In this document: positions 6,505 to 11,293 of the stretch, piece after piece
How the letters are laid out: each line of letters starts with the position of its first letter
Position numbering within the stretch: position 1 is the first letter of the stretch
Assembly: GCA_963580095.1 (NCBI GenBank)
Contig: CAUZJQ010000119.1
Span: 1 to 11,293, forward strand
Reading direction: 5' to 3'
DNA: 11,293 bases
DNA from: CAJWLW01 sp963580095
Lineage (GTDB): Bacteria > Verrucomicrobiota > Lentisphaeria > JABSQK01 > CAJWLW01
Program-made: the position numbers and the translations under genes
Notes under the pieces: generated by a model
What the model was told of the DNA's origin: nothing
The model's database searches: none
Seen by the model: only the letters and a program-made list of their open reading frames with translations

Positions 6505-7545
6505 TCATAAAATGAATTCATAGATTGTCTCGTGCCGGTAGACTTCGCCCGGTTGCAGGATCGCGCTGGGGAATGACGGCTGGTTGACGCAATCCGGAAA
6601 TTGTTGAGTTTCCAGGCAAAAAGCGCCGTGCTTCGGGTAAGACTGTCCGTCGGCGCCGGCTTCGTTGTCGAGAAAGTTACCGCTGTAGAACTGTACGCCT
6701 GGCTCGGTTGAGGCGACGATTAACCGTCGGCCGCTGGCGGGGTCCGCGACCTGGGCACAGGGCACCGGCGCGATGCTGCGGGTTGGTTGCACGACGTAGC
6801 AGTGATCGTAGCCGCCCGCTACCGCGCCGATCCGCTCACCGATAGCGTGAGCTTCGCTAAAGTCCATCGGTGTTCCGGCCACATCCCGCAGCTCGTTGAT
6901 CGGGATCAAATTGTCGTTGACCGGCAGATATTGCGCCGCATGGATCGTCATCCGATGGTCGAGAACGTTGCCATTGCCGGCGCCCGCCAGGTTCCAGTAG
7001 GCGTGATTGGTCAGGTTCACCGGCGTTGGCTGGTCGGTTTCGGCTTCATAGCTGAACACCAGTTCGTTGCGGCTGGTCAGCACACAGGTGACGGCGACCG
7101 TCAGGTTGCCTGGAAACCCCTGGTCGCCGTCGGGGCTTTGGCACTGGAAGCGGACTGCGTCGTTGCCGTCGATTGTGGTCGGCTCACTGTCCCAGACGAT
7201 TTTGTCCAGTCCCCGGTCGCCGCCATGTAAGGTGTTAATACCGTTCTCGTTACACGGCAGCGTAAAGCTTTGGCCGGCCAGGCTGAAGCGGCCGCCGGCG
7301 ATGCGATTGGCGAACCGGCCGACCATGCAGCCGAAAAAACAGGCACTGTTGACATAGCCTTCGAGGTGATCGTAGCCCAGCGTCACGTTTACACTCTCGC
7401 CGGCTCCGGAGGGCAGTTGCAGCGCCGTCAGCGTCGCGCCATAGGTGATGAACCGGGCGGTCACCCCATTGGGGTTCTCCAGCGTCAATTGTTCGACTGA
7501 TTGGTTTTTAAACTCGCCGATTTCCGTACGCTCGACAGCCATCAT
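6505..7545 (-). CDS. galM: Aldose 1-epimerase (mutarotase) GalM
   Basis: 346 residues, the normal GalM length. It interconverts alpha and beta anomers of glucose, galactose and related aldoses in the cytoplasm, feeding the Leloir pathway. Family motifs in order: NRIAGGRF (80-87), LHGG (106-109, His107), NLTNHAYWNL (177-186) with the catalytic acid His181, TPMDF (225-229), YDHCY (246-250, Asp247), EPGVQFYSGN (281-290), and CLETQQFPD (310-318) with the catalytic base Glu312, then the QPGEVYRHETIYEF C-terminus. Two adjacent ATGs (7545 and 7542) follow GAGGAG at spacings of 3 and 6 bases, so the second may be used, giving 345 residues. No galK or galT is nearby. It lies 24 bp downstream of a small uncertain ORF and convergent to the pilT-like gene. 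Confidence 0.96.
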   Translation of the reverse strand: MMAVERTEIGEFKNQSVEQLTLENPNGVTARFITYGATLTALQLPSGAGESVNVTLGYDHLEGYVNSACFFGCMVGRFANRIAGGRFSLAGQSFTLPCNENGINTLHGGDRGLDKIVWDSEPTTIDGNDAVRFQCQSPDGDQGFPGNLTVAVTCVLTSRNELVFSYEAETDQPTPVNLTNHAYWNLAGAGNGNVLDHRMTIHAAQYLPVNDNLIPINELRDVAGTPMDFSEAHAIGERIGAVAGGYDHCYVVQPTRSIAPVPCAQVADPASGRRLIVASTEPGVQFYSGNFLDNEAGADGQSYPKHGAFCLETQQFPDCVNQPSFPSAILQPGEVYRHETIYEFIL

Positions 7546-7569
7546 TTTCTCCTCGGTGTGGACCGCTGA

Positions 7570-7824
7570 TTACGTCAGATTCCAACATTTGAACTTAACC
7601 ACGTACATACACGATGCAAGATCTCGGCATGTCGCATGCCTGTTGCCCAGCCACCTGATTTGACCGCGGTAGGGCAGGTCCTGCAGAGCGTCGTCGCACT
7701 GTTCGTTGCCCCGGTTCCGCGCCGCAGGGACGATGACAACGGCGGGGCGCTGCTCAACGACGACCTTCGAGTCGTCCTGGTCAAAGTCGAGCAGTTGCCT
7801 GATCGGCCATTTCTGAGTTTGCAT
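7570..7824 (-). CDS. Small hypothetical protein upstream of galM
   Basis: 84 codons from ATG at 7824 (MQTQKWPIRQLLDFDQDD...) to TAA at 7570. GGAG sits 9 bases before the ATG, codon third positions are GC-rich as in neighbouring genes, and the stop is only 24 bp from the galM start, so it could be the first gene of a two-gene unit. The N-terminal two thirds (VVVEQRPAVVIVPAARNRG) look protein-like; the end (SCMYVVKFKCWNLT) looks less so, and the ORF may be a decayed or read-through fragment. I do not recognise any family. An opposing plus-strand ORF (from 7636) has no ribosome binding site and I treat it as its shadow. Confidence 0.35.
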   Translation of the reverse strand: MQTQKWPIRQLLDFDQDDSKVVVEQRPAVVIVPAARNRGNEQCDDALQDLPYRGQIRWLGNRHATCRDLASCMYVVKFKCWNLT

Positions 7825-7854
7825 GATGGCTGTCTCCGAGATAATTTCCACGGC

Positions 7855-7883
7855 TTGTCGTGTACGCCGATACCTCCTATCGT
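7855..7883 (+). promoter_or_regulatory. Possible sigma-70-type promoter for the protein kinase gene
   Basis: TTGTCG (7855-7860), 17 bases, then TATCGT (7878-7883), placing a start site near 7890, about 40 bases before the kinase ATG. Each hexamer matches the consensus only partly. The short gap is divergent, so a minus-strand promoter for the galM side should also lie here, but I cannot point to one. Confidence 0.25.
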
Positions 7884-7930
7884 ATATGCATGGATGGTTA
7901 GTATCGGATCAACGCTTTATTGGACGCACT

Positions 7931-8806
7931 ATGCCACGCTACGGTAAGTATCAAATCACCGGCATGAGAGATTTCCGCACAGGCGGAATGGCGGCACTTT
8001 CGACTGGCAGGATGGTTGATGGAGCAGAGATCGTTGTTCGCGAGCTGCAGGAGAAGCTCGTGTTCAACTGGCCGATGCGGCGCAAGTTTTCGATCGGTCT
8101 GAAGGTTCGGAAAAAGATCCCACCCCACCCGAATCTGGTATGGTCGATTGGTATCGGCTGGAAAGGGTTCACGCCGTTCGAGATCATGCCTTTCGTCAAC
8201 GGTACCAGCCTGCAGTCACAATTAATCCAGGACCGGGAGTATGTGCTTCAGCATGCCATTGGCCTGCTGCTGCAGTCGGCTGAAGGCATCAAGCACGTGC
8301 ATGCCAGCGGCTTTCTGCATCTTGATGTCAAGGCGGGGAACATCCTGCTGGACCTGACGGACCGTGAGAATCCCGCAGCGAAAATCACCGACTTCGACCT
8401 GTCAATGCCGCTGCGGCGGATCAGGCCGGACAAGAGCCTGCGGTATGGTACGTTCAACTACATGTCGCCGGAGCATTTGAAGGAAGGCCAGATCGGCATC
8501 GAAAGCGACATCTTCGCCTTCGGCGTGCTGGCGTACAACCTGTACACCAATGAGATGCCGTTTCCCGGCAACAACGCCGCCGAATCCCGTGCCACTAAGA
8601 CTGATCCGAGTTTCAAGGTCATACCGCTGGAAGAGAAGAATTCGAACGTTCCGAAGAAACTCAGCGAAGTAATCATGCGCTGTATCGAGCGTGAATCGAC
8701 GCTGCGCTACAGTAATATGAGGATTGTCGTCCGCGACTTGTGGACTGCTTCGCTGTTGCAGCATATGCCGGCAGCCGAGAAAACGCGGAAGTGGGAATCG
8801 CATTGA
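7931..8806 (+). CDS. Eukaryote-like protein kinase with altered catalytic motifs
   Basis: 291 residues from the ATG at 7931, which starts just before the kinase N-lobe; an in-frame ATG at 7823 would add 36 residues that do not look like kinase. No membrane segment or sensor domain is present: it is little more than a kinase domain. N-lobe: RTGGMAALSTG (16-26) is a reduced glycine loop, and the beta-3 strand reads EIVVREL (33-39), with Arg37 where the ATP-binding lysine of VAIK belongs. Hinge: EIMPFVNGTSL. C-lobe: HLDVKAGN (130-137) keeps Asp132, Lys134 and Asn137 but replaces the HRD arginine by leucine; the metal motif is DFD (154-156), not DFG; YMSPEH (177-182) and ESDIFAFG (191-198) are intact. 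It is a non-RD kinase, possibly weakly active or a pseudokinase. No partner phosphatase or substrate is adjacent. Confidence 0.85.
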   Translation: MPRYGKYQITGMRDFRTGGMAALSTGRMVDGAEIVVRELQEKLVFNWPMRRKFSIGLKVRKKIPPHPNLVWSIGIGWKGFTPFEIMPFVNGTSLQSQLIQDREYVLQHAIGLLLQSAEGIKHVHASGFLHLDVKAGNILLDLTDRENPAAKITDFDLSMPLRRIRPDKSLRYGTFNYMSPEHLKEGQIGIESDIFAFGVLAYNLYTNEMPFPGNNAAESRATKTDPSFKVIPLEEKNSNVPKKLSEVIMRCIERESTLRYSNMRIVVRDLWTASLLQHMPAAEKTRKWESH

Positions 8807-8975
8807 AGACTGTATGCGCCGTTTCAGTTCCACTTATTGACCCGCGTTTACGAAATTGGCGGCGAAAACGGGTCCGGCATAACTCGACCTGATCGACACC
8901 GATATACTGCGGTATCAACCCCAGCAGTCGACGGCACAGTGCAGCGGCAGGACGAATACGACGGCGACAATAAAC

Positions 8976-8981
8976 AGGAGG
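8976..8981 (+). promoter_or_regulatory. Perfect AGGAGG ribosome binding site before the leader ORF
   Basis: The strongest Shine-Dalgarno sequence in the window, yet 100 bases before the amidohydrolase start. It is 3 bases from an ATG at 8985 (a three-codon ORF, ATG GAG CGA TGA) and 11 from the ATG at 8993 that opens the 29-codon ORF. Confidence 0.5.
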
Positions 8982-8992
8982 TATATGGAGCG

Positions 8993-9082
8993 ATGACTAC
9001 TTGGAGTAGGGCGGATTTGTCTATCCCCCATTGCAAATGGAACACGCGCGGAGATCCGTTATTTCCCAAGGACAACGACTAA
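8993..9082 (+). CDS. 29-codon leader ORF overlapping the amidohydrolase start
   Basis: MTTWSRADLSIPHCK... runs from ATG at 8993 to TAA at 9080-9082, whose last A is the first base of the amidohydrolase ATG. It is preceded by AGGAGG (8976-8981) and its ATG overlaps the stop of a three-codon ORF (ATGA at 8993-8996). No family is recognised, and there is no run of one amino acid as in an attenuator peptide. The frame stays open upstream to an ATG at 8837, without a good ribosome site there. It may serve only to couple translation into the next gene, or be chance. Confidence 0.35.
   Translation: MTTWSRADLSIPHCKWNTRGDPLFPKDND
9068..9072 (+). promoter_or_regulatory. Ribosome binding site of the amidohydrolase
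   Basis: AAGGA, 9 bases before the ATG at 9082. It decides against the in-frame ATG at 9031, which would add 17 residues unlike the family N-terminus. It lies inside the 29-codon leader ORF. Confidence 0.6.
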
Positions 9083-10368
9083 TGGCTACCGAACTTTCGA
9101 AATTTATCGATGAAACGCCGCTCTGTGACACGCACGAGCATATGGCCAAGGAACAGCAATATCTGGATGGCAAACCGGATATCATACACGCACTGTTCAT
9201 GAACTATGTACAAGCAGACTTTGAAGTCGCAGGTGTCGATGCCGATAAATTCGAAGCTTTCTTCAACCAGGACGACCCCGATGTCCGCGGCCGTTTCGAG
9301 GGTGTTTACTCGGCCTGGCAAGCGATCCAGCACACCGGCTATGGTGAAGCCGTACGCTTGATGGCGAAGCGCATCTACGATATCGATGAGGTGACCCCAG
9401 ACAGCGTTGGCGCGGCGGCGCCCTTGCAGGAAGCGCTGGTGCAACCCGGCGAGCGCCTGCGCCTCTTGAAGGAAGTGGCGAACCTCGATCACATCCAGAC
9501 AGACGACTTTTCGTGGCCGTGCCTGCCCGACGCGTCGGGCCCGGACTTTTTCTTCTACGACATGACCTGGTGTACTTTCTGTAACGGCCGACTGGACATT
9601 CCCGCACTCGTCGAGGAGACAGGTGTCGACGTCAGTGACCTGCCGTCGCTGCGCAACGCCATGCACGCCTTGTTCGACAAGTACGGGGCCGTCGCTGTCG
9701 CCGTCAAGTCGCAGCACGCCTATCATCGAACCTTGGCCTGGGAGGACCGTGCCGATGCCGATGTCGAGCCGTTACTGCAGAGGCACATCGACGATCCGGA
9801 AGCACTGGACGTGGACGAGCGGAACGTCTTCGGCGACTGGTGCTGGGCGCGCGGCGCCGAGCTTTGCGCCGAGTATGATCTGCCGTTCAAGATCCACACT
9901 GGCTACTACGCCGGCAGCAACAAGATGCCGCTCGATTTCATCCGCTGTGGGAATATGTGCAGCTTGCTGGCGGCCTTTGTGGATACGAAATTCGTGCTGA
10001 TGCATATCTCGTATCCTTACAACGACGAGTTGGTCGCGCTCGGCAAGCACTATGCCAATGTCTATGCCGATATGTGTTGGGCGTGGTCGATCGACCCGTA
10101 TACCTCGGCGGACTTCGTACGTAAATGGATTCACACGGCACCGGCGAACAAGCTGTTCATCTACGGCGGCGATACCTCCAACCCGGTGGCCAGCGTCGGG
10201 TACACCATGCAGGCGCGTACCGGTTTGAATCGCGCATTACAGGCTGAAGTCGATGACGGTCTGGTGACGGAGAAAGAAGCAATCGCTCTGGCCGCACGGT
10301 TCATGCGCGACAACGCGTACGACTGCTTCCGCATCGAGGCGAAGCGCGCGGCGATTGCCGATTTATGA
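9082..10368 (+). CDS. Metal-dependent amidohydrolase superfamily protein
   Basis: 428 residues, cytoplasmic (no signal peptide). The metal-binding pattern of the amidohydrolase TIM barrel is visible: CDTHEHM near the N-terminus (His18, His20), VAVKSQHAYHR with Lys209 as possible bridging lysine, FKIHTGYYAG (His272), VLMHISYPYND (His308) and the catalytic IYGGDTSNP (Asp364). The order and the GGD ending fit the Amidohydro_2 and uronate-isomerase-like branch. It carries an unusual number of aromatics and cysteines around 144-169 (WPCLPD, FFFYD, WCTFCNG) that may form a substrate lid. The start is set by AAGGA and by the overlap with the leader ORF stop. The ceramidase-like gene follows after 123 bp, probably in the same transcript. 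Substrate unknown; a sugar-acid or amide is plausible from the family but not shown. Confidence 0.85.
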   Translation: MATELSKFIDETPLCDTHEHMAKEQQYLDGKPDIIHALFMNYVQADFEVAGVDADKFEAFFNQDDPDVRGRFEGVYSAWQAIQHTGYGEAVRLMAKRIYDIDEVTPDSVGAAAPLQEALVQPGERLRLLKEVANLDHIQTDDFSWPCLPDASGPDFFFYDMTWCTFCNGRLDIPALVEETGVDVSDLPSLRNAMHALFDKYGAVAVAVKSQHAYHRTLAWEDRADADVEPLLQRHIDDPEALDVDERNVFGDWCWARGAELCAEYDLPFKIHTGYYAGSNKMPLDFIRCGNMCSLLAAFVDTKFVLMHISYPYNDELVALGKHYANVYADMCWAWSIDPYTSADFVRKWIHTAPANKLFIYGGDTSNPVASVGYTMQARTGLNRALQAEVDDGLVTEKEAIALAARFMRDNAYDCFRIEAKRAAIADL

Positions 10369-10439
10369 AAGTGACCCGCGTTAGTGGATGACTTGTGCGA
10401 TGACCGCAGCGATCTTGCACACCACAGTGAGACCGATCA

Positions 10440-10499
10440 ATGAGCGACAACCGGAAATTCACCGCCGAGTATCCGGACCGGGAAGTGTGCATTGGCTGA
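10440..10499 (+). other. 19-codon ORF overlapping the ceramidase-like start (uncertain)
   Basis: ATG at 10440 opens MSDNRKFTAEYPDREVCIG and stops at TGA 10497-10499, overlapping the TTG start at 10492. Only a weak GTGAG lies upstream. It echoes the leader arrangement before the amidohydrolase but is short enough to be chance. Confidence 0.2.
10480..10485 (+). promoter_or_regulatory. Ribosome binding site supporting the TTG start at 10492
   Basis: GGGAAG ends 6 bases before TTG. An in-frame TGA at 10441-10443 limits the start to the stretch after it, where TTG 10492 is the only ATG, GTG or TTG codon before the conserved FRFDVTPPLG. Confidence 0.5.
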
Positions 10500-11293
10500 G
10501 GCTGAACTCCAACTTGCGCCTTTCCGCTTTGATGTGACGCCGCCGCTTGGGCATTCGATTTGCGGCGGTTGGATTCCCTCGGTGGCGAGTGTCAGCGACC
10601 CGCTCGAGTGTGTCGGGTTTGTCCTGCTCGGCGCCGGCAAACCGATCGTCATCTGTGCAGTCGATTGGTTGGCGCTGCTCAACAGTGCGCATCTGGCATG
10701 GCGCCAGACTTTGGCTGAAGCCGCCGGCACCCACGCAGATCGGGTGGCGGTGCAATGTGTGCACCAGCACAGCGCGCCGCTCGTCTGTCTCGATACGCAG
10801 GCGATCGTCGCGGCGGCCGGCGGCCTCGAAGACGTCATCCAGCTCGACTTTTTCGAGGACTGCCTGCGCCGCGGGCGCGAGGCGGTGGCGGCGGCACTCG
10901 CTGCACCGCGACCGGTGACAAAGCTGGCGCACGGTCAGGCAAAGGTCGACAAGGTTGCGTCGAACCGGCGGGTTTATCGCGACGACAACGGGGTCGTCCT
11001 TGGACAGCGCGCCAGCAGTGCGCCCGACGAATTCCTGCGCGGGCTGCCCGAGGGGTTGATCGATCCGTGGCTGAAGACAGTCGCATTCTACGACGGTGAC
11101 GACAAGATCGCCGCCTGTCACTACTACGCGACACACCCGCAAAGCTACTATGGCGACGGCATCGTCAACAGCGACACCGCCGGGCTGGCGCGCAAGCGAC
11201 GGCAAGCGGAGGAACCGGATTGCCTGCATCTGTACTTCACGGGTTGCGCCGGCAATGTCGCCGCCGGAAAGTACAACGATGGCACCCCGGAAT
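10492..11293 (+). CDS. Neutral/alkaline ceramidase-like hydrolase (3' partial)
   Basis: 267 residues are visible from TTG at 10492; the frame is still open at the window end. It belongs to the neutral, non-lysosomal ceramidase N-terminal-domain superfamily as found in many environmental bacteria: FRFDVTPPLG (11-20) at the N-terminus, VQCVHQHSAPL (87-97) equivalent to the zinc-binding HTHSGP segment (His91, His93), HYYATHPQSYYGD (210-222, His215) for the second zinc ligand region, and LYFTGCAGNVA (247-257) equivalent to the QGNSGD segment. No signal peptide is seen, unlike secreted true ceramidases, so a cytoplasmic substrate other than ceramide is likely. TTG is the start because an in-frame TGA (10441) lies upstream and no ATG or GTG intervenes. 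It follows the amidohydrolase by 123 bp on the same strand. Confidence 0.8.
   Translation, partial: MAEAELQLAPFRFDVTPPLGHSICGGWIPSVASVSDPLECVGFVLLGAGKPIVICAVDWLALLNSAHLAWRQTLAEAAGTHADRVAVQCVHQHSAPLVCLDTQAIVAAAGGLEDVIQLDFFEDCLRRGREAVAAALAAPRPVTKLAHGQAKVDKVASNRRVYRDDNGVVLGQRASSAPDEFLRGLPEGLIDPWLKTVAFYDGDDKIAACHYYATHPQSYYGDGIVNSDTAGLARKRRQAEEPDCLHLYFTGCAGNVAAGKYNDGTPE

Noticed and set aside
8837..8908. TTGACC at 8837 and TATACT at 8903 as a promoter for the amidohydrolase.
   Set aside because: The two elements are about 60 bases apart and neither has a partner at the right spacing.
1..11293. CRISPR array, tRNA, rRNA, transposase, integrase or toxin-antitoxin system.
   Set aside because: No regularly spaced repeats, tRNA-like cloverleaf, rRNA stretch or relevant protein motif was found on either strand.

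Overview
The window is about 11.3 kb of GC-rich (roughly 60%) bacterial DNA, coding on both strands. It looks chromosomal: histidine biosynthesis, tRNA and rRNA modification, type IV pilus retraction and sugar epimerase genes, with no integrase, transposase, phage gene, tRNA, rRNA or CRISPR array. The style of HisF and Dus, a solitary eukaryote-like protein kinase, a metal-dependent amidohydrolase beside a neutral-ceramidase-like protein, and a small membrane-anchored TPR protein together suggest the Planctomycetes-Verrucomicrobia-Chlamydiae group, perhaps Lentisphaerota or Kiritimatiellota. That assignment is inference from protein style and was not tested.

Layout. Positions 1-1288 (+): the end of hisH and all of hisF, overlapping by one base, together making imidazole glycerol phosphate synthase. 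Positions 1254-3372 (-): an Rsm22-like rRNA methyltransferase followed by a tRNA-dihydrouridine synthase, a small RNA-modification operon whose last gene runs 35 bp into the end of hisF. Positions 3474-4030 (+): a two-helix membrane protein with a TPR-like domain that is split by a -1 frame change exactly at an A AAA AAC heptamer. Positions 4067-6253 (+): a 728-residue protein made of two complete PilT/PilU retraction ATPases in tandem. Positions 6254-6504: a convergent gap with an inverted-repeat-bounded, hairpin-containing segment. Positions 6505-7824 (-): galM and a small uncertain upstream ORF. Positions 7931-8806 (+): a protein kinase with altered catalytic residues. Positions 8993-10368 (+): a 29-codon leader ORF behind a perfect AGGAGG, stop/start-overlapped with an amidohydrolase. 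Positions 10492-11293 (+): a ceramidase-like protein beginning at TTG and running off the window.

Working together: HisH passes ammonia from glutamine to HisF. Rsm22 and Dus both act on structural RNA and are probably co-transcribed. The TPR protein lies just upstream of the fused pilus motor, but a link between them is only suggested by position. The amidohydrolase and ceramidase-like hydrolase look like an accessory catabolic pair of unknown substrate.

The observations most worth following are the frameshifted TPR gene, the tandem PilT fusion, the atypical kinase, the iron-sulfur-type cysteine set in the Rsm22 homologue and the coupled mini-ORF in front of the amidohydrolase.
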